From contig JAQBPZ010000351.1 of the NCBI GenBank assembly GCA_028287225.1, positions 1-8,566 on the forward strand: a stretch of 8,566 nucleotides of DNA, in the 5' to 3' direction. Positions 1 through 6,492 of this stretch are shown here, one piece after another (the stretch's first letter is position 1; the number at the start of each line of letters is the position of its first letter). The position numbers and the translations under genes were made by a program. This DNA is from Gemmatimonadota bacterium (GTDB lineage Bacteria > Gemmatimonadota > Gemmatimonadetes > Gemmatimonadales > Gemmatimonadaceae). The notes under the pieces were generated by a model that was given only the letters and a program-made list of their open reading frames with translations, was not told where the DNA came from and ran no database searches.

Positions 1-1
1 C

Positions 2-49
2 GCGCTGCTGCCGGGGCCGGGCGTGGCCCCAGCCGCGCCCGACGCGTAG
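2..49 (+). CDS. Possible C-terminal tail of a gene entering from the left edge
   Basis: Frame 2 is open from the window edge to a TAG at 47-49 and reads as an Ala/Pro-rich tail (ALLPGPGVAPAAPDA). G/C dominates the third positions, which fits coding in this genome. It would end 15 bases before the stop of the convergent minus-strand gene. Only 15 residues are visible, no family can be named, and an open frame this short is easily found by chance at this GC content. Confidence 0.25.
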   Translation, partial: ALLPGPGVAPAAPDA

Positions 50-64
50 CCGCGCGGCCGTCCG

Positions 65-532
65 TCAGCGCCGCTTGCCGGCGCTCGTCGCCGCCAGGCG
101 GGTGAGCCGCGCGTAGAGCTCCCTGAACAGCGGCGATTCGTCGCCCGGCCCGTACTCCACGTGATGGAATCCGCATGCCGAGTGGAGCTCGATGAACTGC
201 CGTGCGGCGTCCGGATTGGGCGTCGGGTGCGTGGGGGCGGGGGGCAGGGCACCGAAGCCGCCGCGCCAGGCGCGGCGCGCGAGCGTGAGCACCGCCTCAC
301 GGGGAACGCGGCCCGTCACGGGGCCGACGCGCTCCTGGGTGCGATGGCGGATGTACCCCGCCGACGTGAGCTCCGTCGCCGAGGGCATGATGTCGCCGCC
401 CGTGAGGCCGAAGCGGAACGACGTCGTCGCTTCCTTGTCGCACCCGGGCTCCAGCCCCTGGGCGCGGGCCTGCCCCTGGGGCACGGCGCCGAGCAGGGTC
501 ATCGAAAACAGCAGCAAGCCACGACGAAACAT
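65..532 (-). CDS. Small secreted protein of unknown function (weakly emfourin-like)
   Basis: This encodes 155 residues. The N-terminus is a typical signal peptide: Arg-Arg at 3-4, a hydrophobic core (residues 5-16), then an A-R-A site suggesting cleavage after residue 24. The mature part is about 130 residues and has just two cysteines (C31 and C120), which could form a disulfide in the periplasm or outside the cell. The start is fixed by GGGAGG six bases upstream of the ATG; the frame stays open further upstream but without a better start. The pattern of a basic/aromatic strand with GG (residues 40-46), a segment ending GFGALPP (about 92-98) and a C-terminal helix after an xYGPGDE turn (about 127-143) loosely recalls the emfourin-type protease-inhibitor fold. 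That resemblance is an impression, not a match I can verify. It lies downstream of the EXORDIUM-like lipoprotein gene on the same strand, but a strong stem-loop separates them. Confidence 0.75.
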   Translation of the reverse strand: MFRRGLLLFSMTLLGAVPQGQARAQGLEPGCDKEATTSFRFGLTGGDIMPSATELTSAGYIRHRTQERVGPVTGRVPREAVLTLARRAWRGGFGALPPAPTHPTPNPDAARQFIELHSACGFHHVEYGPGDESPLFRELYARLTRLAATSAGKRR

Positions 533-538
533 GCCGAT

Positions 539-544
539 CCTCCC
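539..544 (-). promoter_or_regulatory. Ribosome binding site for the 155-aa secreted protein
   Basis: The minus strand reads GGGAGG six bases before the ATG at 532. It is a near-consensus Shine-Dalgarno sequence and selects this ATG, immediately before the signal peptide, over the long open frame that continues upstream. Confidence 0.75.
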
Positions 545-697
545 GTGGAGATGGTGCCGAGCGGCGCCTGGCCGGTACGATACCCGGATTCCCGTGCATG
601 GGAAGCGAGTCGGTACCAACCGGGTGTACCGCGCATCGCGACGACCCTCGTACACCATTCGCGGAAATGCGCGCACACGGAACGTGGAGAATGCAAT

Positions 698-728
698 GAC
701 CCTGCCCGGCATGACGCCGGGCAGGGTC
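698..728 (-). terminator. Stem-loop terminator downstream of the EXORDIUM-like gene
   Basis: GACCCTGCCCGGC (698-710) and GCCGGGCAGGGTC (716-728) are perfect inverted repeats around a 5-base loop. They give a very stable 13-bp GC-rich stem starting 35 bases after the stop of the minus-strand lipoprotein gene. On the minus strand the stem is followed by ATTGCATTCT, a weak T-rich tail, so intrinsic termination is plausible though not textbook. It would insulate the downstream 155-aa gene from read-through. On the plus strand the stem gains three outer pairs (695-697 with 729-731, one of them G-U), so a bidirectional role is possible. Confidence 0.7.
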
Positions 729-762
729 GTTCGTGCGTCACCATCGGCCCGGTCGCGCGCGG

Positions 763-1803
763 TCAGAGGTGCAGCGCGCAGCCACCCGTGCCGCTGTTCT
801 TCCAGTTCTGCTGGATCAGGAAGTCCTTGCCACCGAGGTTGACGTTGGCCTTGCCGCCCGCCGCCGTGGTGTACGTGGTTCCCCACGTCCACGCGCACTT
901 GTCGCCGTTCTCGTAGCCGCGGTTGTCGTACCACGCGTTGCCCATCGCGTCGGTCGTGGTCTCCTCGATCTCGTGCACGAAGGTGTTGACCTCGAAGTCC
1001 GCTCCGGTGTCGTACGACCCGTTCGCGGGAGCGAGGCCCGAGGTGCAGGCGGCCGGATACGCGCCGTTGTAGGGCATGGCGGCGTAGTACGCCGTCCTGG
1101 CCACGCCGCCGATGGTCACGGTGGCATGCGTGTGGTACGCGCAATACTGCGTGCCGAAGCCGCCGCCCAGGTTCACCGCGCCTGCGGTGAAGATGGAGTA
1201 CAGCGTGTTCGGGTCGTACGTGAGCTTCCCGCCGTCGAACGCCGCCTGCAGCATGGCGACCATCTGCGCGTCGGTCACGTTTGCCGTGCCCGTGGGCGCA
1301 TTCGTGTTGTTGGCGTAGTACTGCGTGTAGTTCACGGTATTGCTGATGTGCGTGCCCGCGGCGTTGGTGTACGTCGTGTTGATGTTGAAGTACGGCGAGC
1401 CGGTGAGGCCGCGCAGGAAGGTGCCGATGAGCGAGCCGTCCGCCGCGCCGCTGCCCGTGCTGCCGGGGGTGGGCCCGCCGACGAAGATCGGCGCCGATGC
1501 CCAGTAGATGTTCGCGACGTTCGTCGTGAGCAGCACCGTGCCGCCGTGGAAGAAGATGCCGGTGCCGCTGCTGCGCGCCGCGGCGTTCCTGAACGCCTCG
1601 AGCTGCGTGGGACGTCCGTGCATCACGTGGCCGTGCTCCACGTCGTTGTCGGAGGAGCGCTCCGGCGCGATGCGCGTGGGCGAGAGCTGCGTGCTCGGCG
1701 CCACGGGGTTGCTGGCGCTGTCCGAGCAGCCGCCAAGGGTGAGGGCGAGCGCGGCGGCGGCGGCGGACGCGGTGCGACGTGCCATGGGAGTGATACGCGA
1801 CAT
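763..1803 (-). CDS. EXORDIUM/phosphate-induced protein 1-like lipoprotein
   Basis: This encodes 346 residues. A short basic start, an Ala/Leu-rich core and an LGGC lipobox (C26) make it a predicted lipoprotein; a Ser/Pro/Asn-rich spacer follows (27-50). The body resembles the phosphate-induced protein 1 (EXORDIUM) family: an FFHGGTV strand (85-90), a region rich in N/T/Y (135-175), a long central block with CAYHTH (221-226), then HEIEETTTD (277-285), AWYD (290-293), and ENGDKCAW (298-305). H277, E278 and E281 form an HExxE-type motif. In plant EXO proteins the equivalent stretch reads HELAE-like, so a metal-binding or peptidase-like site is possible but unproven. Cysteines at 221, 253, 303 and 342 could form disulfides outside the cytoplasm. 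The start at 1803 has GGAG eight bases upstream; the ATG at 1785 lacks one, and the open frame above 1803 is not convincing. The family assignment is from motif memory; the biochemical function is unknown. Confidence 0.8.
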   Translation of the reverse strand: MSRITPMARRTASAAAAALALTLGGCSDSASNPVAPSTQLSPTRIAPERSSDNDVEHGHVMHGRPTQLEAFRNAAARSSGTGIFFHGGTVLLTTNVANIYWASAPIFVGGPTPGSTGSGAADGSLIGTFLRGLTGSPYFNINTTYTNAAGTHISNTVNYTQYYANNTNAPTGTANVTDAQMVAMLQAAFDGGKLTYDPNTLYSIFTAGAVNLGGGFGTQYCAYHTHATVTIGGVARTAYYAAMPYNGAYPAACTSGLAPANGSYDTGADFEVNTFVHEIEETTTDAMGNAWYDNRGYENGDKCAWTWGTTYTTAAGGKANVNLGGKDFLIQQNWKNSGTGGCALHL

Positions 1804-1811
1804 CGACGGGT

Positions 1812-1815
1812 CTCC
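1812..1815 (-). promoter_or_regulatory. Ribosome binding site for the EXORDIUM-like lipoprotein
   Basis: GGAG on the minus strand lies eight bases before the ATG at 1803. It decides between three in-frame ATGs (1875, 1803, 1785) and gives the product a normal lipoprotein N-terminus. Confidence 0.6.
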
Positions 1816-2073
1816 AGGGGGCGTTCGGGCGCACGTGGCCGGGCGGCCGCGCGCTGAGAGTGCACGCCACGGCATCGCGGCGGTCGTGCATCATGCCGGT
1901 CGGACCCTTTACCACGCCGGCCGAGCCCCATCGCCCGCCAGCGTGTCGTTCCGTTCACCCGCGTCGCGACTCGCGCCGCCGGGACGCCCACAGTACGCAC
2001 GTCGGCCGATTTGCGCCAGATGTTTATCACGCCTGAGCCCGTCGGCGCCGCCCGCCGCGCGCAGCCGATCGCC

Positions 2074-4707
2074 CTACCTCATCCGTGCCGGCGCCGCCCC
2101 CGCCCTGGCCGGCTCGGCGCGCGCCACCACGGCCACGCGATGTACCTCGCCCTCGTGCGCCGCCCTGCTCCCGTCCAGGAGCCGGAACTGCACCTCCGCC
2201 GTCGCGGGCAGCCCCGCCGTCTCCAGGTCCGCCACCCACACGCCGAGTCCCGAATCGCGCCCCGCCGCCTGCCGCCGCTCGTCTTCGCCCGCCACCCACC
2301 ACTCCACCCGGCACTCGGCCGGGGCCTGCACGCGCAGCGTGGAGCCGGCGGGGAGGCTGCCCGTCCGGCACCGCGGCGTCCACACCGTCGCCGAGGCGCT
2401 GGTGCGCGAGCGGATGTAGCGCTCGTACGGCTGCTGCGGCATGTCGAACACGCGCCCGTCATGCAGCGACCGCACCAGCTTCGCGTACTCCGCGTGCGCC
2501 CACACCAGCGGCATCGCGCCCCCCGACGCGCGCCCGTTCTCCAGCTCCAGCGCGGGAATGTCGTCGCCGTCCCAGACCTGCTCGGGAAGCATGCCGCCGT
2601 CGCTCGCCTGCGCACGCATCACGCCGAGCAGCTGCACGGCCACCTCGGGCCGGCCCGCGGCCAGCTCGTAGTGCGCACGCTCCCCCGCCAGCAGTGGCCA
2701 TGGACGCCCGATGCCGAAACCGTCGAAGGGGCTGCCGTCCTGGCGCTCGCCGTAGCCGTCCTCGTTGTAGCGATACCACGCCGGCCCCGTGGCCGTGAGC
2801 ACGCGCAGCCGCGCATCGATGACCTTCAGCGTGTTCACGATGCGAGGGTCGTTCGGGTCGCGCAGCCCGAAGCGCACCAGGGCGAGCGCATCCACGCTCA
2901 CGATGTCCTCGTACCGCGCCATGTCCTGCCCCGCCGGCCGGTTCTTGATCGGGATGCACAGGCCGCTCGCCGGATGCTCGTCCGCCACGTCGGCCGGCGC
3001 GATCCGCACGTAGTAGCCCTCCACGCCGACCTCGCGCGCCAGCGGCGTGTCCGTCACGTAGGTCCAGCGCTCCACGCCCGCGTTCCACGCGTCCGCCGTG
3101 TTGCGCATGAGCTCCGCGAGGTCGGGCTCGTTCGCGCGGTCGGCGAAGTCGGCGGCGATGAGCAGCGCGGCGATCTCCACGGCGAGGGAGAATGGCGAGT
3201 AGCCCCCGTTCTCCTCCCACCGGTCCTGCCCCGTGACCGGCCCGTGGCGAAGCAGGAAGCCGGCCGCCGCACGGATCATCGGCCACGGATCCAGGTCCTC
3301 CAGCTGCCCCTCGCGCCGCAGCAGCTCCGCGAACACGATGGGGTACGCGATCTCGTCCATCTGCACGCCGCTCCAGTACGGCGTGCCGTCCAGCCAGAGG
3401 TTCTGCGCCCAGCTGCCGTCGGACTCCTGGGTGCTGAGGAGGTAGCGCAGCGTGCGTCGCGCCAGCACGCTGTGGCCCAGCGCGATCAGCGCACCGGCGC
3501 TGTTCACGAGGTCGCGCGGCCACACGAGGTGGTACCCGCCCAGCTCGTGGTCGCCCTTGCTGTCGCCCCAGGGGATGGACAGGCTCGCGATCACGGCGCC
3601 CGAGGCGCTCTTGTCCTCGTGGATCGCGAGCACCGCGGCGCTCATGCGGTAGAGATCCACCACGCTCTCGGGCAGATCCACCGGGGTGCGCTTGCGCCGG
3701 TCACGGGTGATGCGCCTGGCGCGATGCTCGTGCTCGTGCGCATGCGTGCTGTCGTGTGCGTGCACCGCGAGGTCGCGCGCGGCCGTGATGCGCGACTGCT
3801 CGGGGTTGAGCGCGCGCGCCGTGGTGGGGGCGGGCCCGTGGGTGTGCTCGTGGAAGCGCAGCCAGTTGCGCGTGTACGAGGCCTGGATGCGCTCGAACTG
3901 CGACGCCAGCGTCATCCGCGCGCGCTGCGCCGCCTCGGCGGGCCCCGTGCCGAAGGCGAGCGCCACGACGAACTCCGCCCGGGCGGGATCGTCGCTCGCG
4001 CGGCGGCAGCGGGCGAGATGGATCTCGCCGGTGAGCGCGATGTTGCCGTCGCGCGCCTCCGTGTACTCCTCGGTGAGGTGACCCGCCGCGCGCACCTGGC
4101 GCCAGCCGTCGTTCACGCCCACGAAGCCGCAGCTCGTCGCCTGCCACCCCACGTCGCAGGTGAGGGCGAGCGAGACATCCTTGCGGCGCGCGAACAGCAT
4201 CGGGATGCCCTTGTAGGCATCCACCCAGCCGTCGTTGCCGTACCCCTGGTTGCCGATGTGGGGCGCCAGGAGCGCGAACACCCGGTAGTCGCACGCCGCG
4301 CCCTCGAGCGCGCGGAACCGGATGCGCTGCACCAGCACCGCGCGCTCCGGGTCGGTGATGACCGTCTTCTCGATCTCGTAGCGGCCGGCGCGGCAGCGGT
4401 TCAGGATGCGATAGCCCGGCACGCCGGGCCCCAGCAGGTCCACGGTGCTGATCGTGTCGCGCTTCTCCTCGGAGAAGAAGCCGTCCGCCGCGGTCACCAG
4501 GAACCCGAAGTCGCGCGTGTTCGCCTGGTCCACGCGCGGGTAGTAGATCTCGTCCACGATGCCGTGCGAGAGCGTGAACCACACGTGGCTGCGCCCGTCG
4601 AGCGCGGTGCCCACGCCGCTCTTGGAGCTCGACGTCCACCGCGGCTCCGTGCCCGGCCCACCGGTCGCCGGATTGCGCGTGGGCTCCACGCCGCGGATCA
4701 GCGCCAC
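2074..4707 (-). CDS. GH15 glucoamylase/glucodextranase-type glycoside hydrolase
   Basis: This encodes 877 residues and starts with GTG. The N-terminal beta-sandwich domain (about 25-285) has the glucodextranase N-domain pattern (TSSSKSGVGTAL, SHVWFTLSHGIVDEIYYPRVD). A His-rich linker follows (286-345). The (alpha/alpha)6 catalytic domain (about 346-760) has WPRDL (396-400), the general-acid segment RWEENGGYSPF (496-506, E498/E499) and the general-base segment WAHAEY (736-741, E740). A C-terminal beta domain (about 765-860) has the LPAGSTLRV and VADLETAGLP strands usual for bacterial members. The family releases beta-glucose from non-reducing ends of alpha-1,4- or alpha-1,6-glucans; a few GH15 members act on trehalose or isomaltose, and substrate cannot be read from sequence. 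No signal peptide is seen, so it should act in the cytoplasm. The GTG overlaps the end of the sugar-kinase gene by 10 bases with AGGAG eight bases ahead, implying translational coupling. The last 15 or so residues are Ala/Arg-rich. Confidence 0.93.
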   Translation of the reverse strand: MALIRGVEPTRNPATGGPGTEPRWTSSSKSGVGTALDGRSHVWFTLSHGIVDEIYYPRVDQANTRDFGFLVTAADGFFSEEKRDTISTVDLLGPGVPGYRILNRCRAGRYEIEKTVITDPERAVLVQRIRFRALEGAACDYRVFALLAPHIGNQGYGNDGWVDAYKGIPMLFARRKDVSLALTCDVGWQATSCGFVGVNDGWRQVRAAGHLTEEYTEARDGNIALTGEIHLARCRRASDDPARAEFVVALAFGTGPAEAAQRARMTLASQFERIQASYTRNWLRFHEHTHGPAPTTARALNPEQSRITAARDLAVHAHDSTHAHEHEHRARRITRDRRKRTPVDLPESVVDLYRMSAAVLAIHEDKSASGAVIASLSIPWGDSKGDHELGGYHLVWPRDLVNSAGALIALGHSVLARRTLRYLLSTQESDGSWAQNLWLDGTPYWSGVQMDEIAYPIVFAELLRREGQLEDLDPWPMIRAAAGFLLRHGPVTGQDRWEENGGYSPFSLAVEIAALLIAADFADRANEPDLAELMRNTADAWNAGVERWTYVTDTPLAREVGVEGYYVRIAPADVADEHPASGLCIPIKNRPAGQDMARYEDIVSVDALALVRFGLRDPNDPRIVNTLKVIDARLRVLTATGPAWYRYNEDGYGERQDGSPFDGFGIGRPWPLLAGERAHYELAAGRPEVAVQLLGVMRAQASDGGMLPEQVWDGDDIPALELENGRASGGAMPLVWAHAEYAKLVRSLHDGRVFDMPQQPYERYIRSRTSASATVWTPRCRTGSLPAGSTLRVQAPAECRVEWWVAGEDERRQAAGRDSGLGVWVADLETAGLPATAEVQFRLLDGSRAAHEGEVHRVAVVARAEPARAGAAPARMR

Positions 4708-5363
4708 GTGCCGCGCTCCTGCCAGAGCCGGAACCCGCCGCGGAACGCGTTCGCGTTGTCCCCGCGCCGCGTCCGCGGCGGCATCCTGGTGAAGTGCCGC
4801 ACGTTGCCCCCGCCGAGCACCGCGTACTCGGTGACCGTCGCGGCGAGCAGCAGGTCGACCACGTGCGTCACGTGCCGGCGCCACCGCGCCGTGCCCGCGG
4901 CGCGCAACCCGGCGTCGCCCACCACGTCCTCGTAGCTGCGGCCATCGCGATACGGGAGATGCGCCAGCTCCATCGGCACCACGGTGCCGTCCAGCACGAG
5001 GGAGGTCCCGAGCCCCGTGCCGAGCCCCAGGAAGAGCATCCGGCCGCCGGCGTAGCTGCCCACGGCCTGCATCGCGGCGTCGTTCATGAGGCGCACCGGG
5101 CAGCCGAAGGCGCCTTCGTAGTCGAAGCGCACCCATCCGCGGCCCAGGTTGACCGGCTCCCGCAGCGGCCGGTCGTGGTGCGCCGGGCCGGGAAAGCCGA
5201 CGGACACCGCGTCGAACGGCCAGTCCGCGACGGCCGCCAGCACGCTGCGCACCATGGCGCGCGGCGTGAGCGACGGCCCGGAGGGAACCTGCCGATGCGT
5301 GCGGCGCCCCGTGGCGAGCAGCTTCACGCTGGTGCCGCCGATGTCGACCACGAGCGTCTTCAT
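4698..5363 (-). CDS. ROK-family glucokinase, polyphosphate-glucokinase-like
   Basis: This encodes 221 residues. The protein opens directly with the ROK phosphate-binding signature VVDIGGTSVK (residues 5-14), followed by GFPGP (56-60), a substrate-loop NLGRGW (72-77), the catalytic MND (93-95, D95 as base), GLGTGLGTSLVLDG (113-126), ELAHLPY (132-138), and GGGN (184-187) near the C-terminus. The order and wording match polyphosphate glucokinases (PpgK type), which phosphorylate glucose using polyphosphate and/or ATP. The CxCGxxGC zinc motif of many ROK repressors and kinases is absent, as in PpgK. It is shorter than typical PpgK (roughly 250-270 residues), mainly at the ends. The donor cannot be decided from sequence. 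The ATG at 5363 begins the conserved motif region exactly, but no Shine-Dalgarno is visible: the leader is a pyrimidine tract. It overlaps the GH15 gene and supplies the kinase step for the glucose that enzyme releases. Confidence 0.85.
   Translation of the reverse strand: MKTLVVDIGGTSVKLLATGRRTHRQVPSGPSLTPRAMVRSVLAAVADWPFDAVSVGFPGPAHHDRPLREPVNLGRGWVRFDYEGAFGCPVRLMNDAAMQAVGSYAGGRMLFLGLGTGLGTSLVLDGTVVPMELAHLPYRDGRSYEDVVGDAGLRAAGTARWRRHVTHVVDLLLAATVTEYAVLGGGNVRHFTRMPPRTRRGDNANAFRGGFRLWQERGTWR
4716..4720 (-). promoter_or_regulatory. Ribosome binding site inside the kinase gene for the GH15 start
   Basis: AGGAG on the minus strand lies within the last codons of the kinase gene, eight bases before the GTG at 4707. 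It fixes a GTG start that overlaps the kinase TGA (4698-4700) and excludes the longer upstream open frame, which runs antiparallel to nothing conserved and only shadows the kinase. Confidence 0.75.
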
Positions 5364-5438
5364 GCGGGGCGGGGGGAGAGGGAAAAGGCGGACATGGAGG
5401 GGATGGCGAACGACGTGAGGACGGTTCTCCCGGGGCAT

Positions 5439-5468
5439 CGGGGGGAGCGCAGCGAGCCTCTCACCCCG
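5439..5468 (-). promoter_or_regulatory. Short hairpin upstream of the kinase-GH15 operon
   Basis: CGGGGGGAG (5439-5447) and CTCACCCCG (5460-5468) pair with one mismatch around a 12-base loop. The hairpin lies about 75-105 bases upstream of the kinase ATG, between two divergent genes. It could be a leader structure or a degraded copy of a GAGCGNAGCGAG-type repeat, since the loop contains GCAGCGAG. A function is not shown. Confidence 0.3.
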
Positions 5469-5512
5469 AGGCACGGTTTGCGCCAACCGGGTCGGCGGGC
5501 CCATGTTGGGGC

Positions 5513-5833
5513 ATGCGACCGCACTTTCTCGCCTTTCGCCGCACCTTGCCGGGCGGCATGATCGTCCTCGTCTCGCTGGAGATGGTGTCGGAGAGCGTGG
5601 TGCACGGCATCCTCCAGGTGGAGCGCCGGACCGAGCCGGCGCGACAGCTCTTCGACACCGCGCCCATCGTGGCGCGCGCGACGGGTTCCAGCAAGGACGA
5701 CGTGCTGCGCCAGCTGCGCGCCCTCGCGGAGGACGACGCCGAGCTGGCCGTGCAGATCGCGGCGTGGGAAGCGGAGCATCCGCCGGCGGGACGGAAGGAT
5801 GGGTGGCAGCCGGGAGAAGGGATTCGAGATTAG
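5513..5833 (+). CDS. Small unknown protein, helix-rich C-terminal half
   Basis: This encodes up to 106 residues, not recognised. Third positions are almost all G or C through residue 88, which supports real coding. A short hydrophobic stretch near residues 16-23 is followed by a charged region likely to form amphipathic helices (about residues 55-85, rich in Asp/Glu, Leu and Ala). The N-terminus is uncertain: the ATG at 5513 has no clear ribosome site, and the ATG at 5558 (residue 16) is an alternative with an equally weak GGGCGGC upstream. The last residues (GEGIRD) and the TAG at 5831-5833 are made by the GGGATTAG-type repeat, so the original C-terminus may have been altered by repeat insertion. 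It is divergent from the kinase-GH15 operon and shares the intervening 149 bases. Confidence 0.6.
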   Translation: MRPHFLAFRRTLPGGMIVLVSLEMVSESVVHGILQVERRTEPARQLFDTAPIVARATGSSKDDVLRQLRALAEDDAELAVQIAAWEAEHPPAGRKDGWQPGEGIRD

Positions 5834-5904
5834 GGATTGGGGATCAGGCCTGTCGGAGTCGCCGTCCCGGGTGCAGTTCCTGATCCCTTATCCCCTTTCC
5901 CCCC
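5819..5904. repeat. Short copy of the GGGATTAG-arm inverted repeat
   Basis: A G-rich arm of GGGATT/GAGATT/GGGATT/GGGGATCAGG units (5819-5848) is followed by a roughly 30-base core and then a C-rich arm of CCTGATCCCTTATCCCC type (5879-5904). The arms can pair as an imperfect hairpin. The core end, CGTCCCGGGTGCAGTTCCT (5863-5881), recurs almost exactly at 6713-6730 in the larger copy, which shows both belong to one family. This copy overlaps the stop of the 106-aa gene and ends directly at the ATG of the acetyltransferase, so it also forms that gene's leader. Confidence 0.75.
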
Positions 5905-6492
5905 ATGGACCTGTCGCCCGTCACCCTTGCCGGCACGGTCGTCCGGCTGGAGCCGCTCGCCCTCTCGCATCTCGACGGCCTGTGCGCGGTGGGGCTCGAG
6001 CCGTCGCTCTGGACGCTGACGCAGAGTGTCATCGCGAGCTGCGACGACATGCGCGCGTACGTGGAAGAGGCGCTCGCCGAGCAGCGGGCCGGCGTCGCGC
6101 TGCCCTTCGCGACGGTGGACCCGGCGACGGGCACGGTGATCGGGAGCACGCGGTTCGGCAGCGCCTCCCACGAGCACCGCCGCATCGAGATCGGCTGGAC
6201 CTGGATCGCGCCGCGGTGGCAGCGCACGGCCGTCAACACGGAGGCCAAGTACCTGATGCTCCGCCACGCCTTCGAGACGATGGGCGCGCGCCGCGTGGAG
6301 CTGAAGACGAGCAGCCTCAACACGCGCTCGCGGCAGGCGATGCTGCGCATCGGCGCCACCGAGGAGGGGGTGCTGCGGCAGCACATGATCCGGCCGGACG
6401 GCAGCTCGCGCGACTCGGTCTACTTCTCGGTCATCGACATCGAATGGCCGGCGGTCAAGGCGCGGCTCGAGGGGATGATGAAACGGGATTAG
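5905..6492 (+). CDS. GNAT-family N-acetyltransferase (RimJ/RimL type)
   Basis: This encodes 195 residues, full length for the family. It transfers an acetyl group from acetyl-CoA to an amine; the substrate is not predictable. The hallmark block is IEIGWTWIAPRWQRTAVNTE (94-113), where RWQRTAVN replaces the usual Q/RxxGxG/A loop in this subfamily, then KYLMLRHAFE (115-124), RVELKTSSLN (130-139), RSRQAMLRIGA (141-151), a GVLRQHM segment (155-161), and RDSVYFSV near the end (169-176). These match the cytosolic RimJ/RimL-like group often annotated as ribosomal-protein-alanine or generic acetyltransferases. The start at 5905 gives the normal N-terminus (VTLAGTVVRLEPL), but no Shine-Dalgarno precedes it, because the leader is the C-rich repeat arm. 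The last codons (KRD, TAG) come from the next copy of the same repeat. No signal peptide or membrane segment is present. Confidence 0.92.
   Translation: MDLSPVTLAGTVVRLEPLALSHLDGLCAVGLEPSLWTLTQSVIASCDDMRAYVEEALAEQRAGVALPFATVDPATGTVIGSTRFGSASHEHRRIEIGWTWIAPRWQRTAVNTEAKYLMLRHAFETMGARRVELKTSSLNTRSRQAMLRIGATEEGVLRQHMIRPDGSSRDSVYFSVIDIEWPAVKARLEGMMKRD

Noticed and set aside
540..640. Sigma-70-like promoter for the 155-aa gene (TTCCCA, 16 bases, TATCGT on the minus strand)
   Set aside because: Four of six matches in each box is close to chance, and promoter consensus in the likely phylum is uncertain.
733..1857. Plus-strand open frame antisense to the EXORDIUM-like gene
   Set aside because: Val/Arg/Gly-rich composition without motifs; the opposite strand has a lipobox and family motifs.
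65..1915. Continuous minus-strand frame fusing the 155-aa protein with a long Arg/His-rich N-terminal part
   Set aside because: The upstream part overlaps the EXORDIUM-like gene in another frame and is low-complexity Arg/Ala/His. A strong ribosome site and signal peptide place the real start at 532, and a terminator-like hairpin lies inside the supposed fusion.
2042..2068. Terminator after the GH15 gene (TCGGC/GCCGA stem)
   Set aside because: Only five outer pairs, a GC-rich loop and no T-run on the minus strand; too weak to list.
2011..4935. Very long open frame on the plus strand antisense to the GH15 gene
   Set aside because: It is rich in Arg/His/Pro/Ala with no domain pattern. The minus strand carries clear GH15 motifs and catalytic residues over the same DNA, and long antisense frames are expected at this GC content.
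4708..5136. N-terminal extension of the GH15 protein
   Set aside because: The extension overlaps the kinase coding region and is Arg/Gly-rich shadow sequence. The GTG at 4707 with AGGAG eight bases upstream explains the start.
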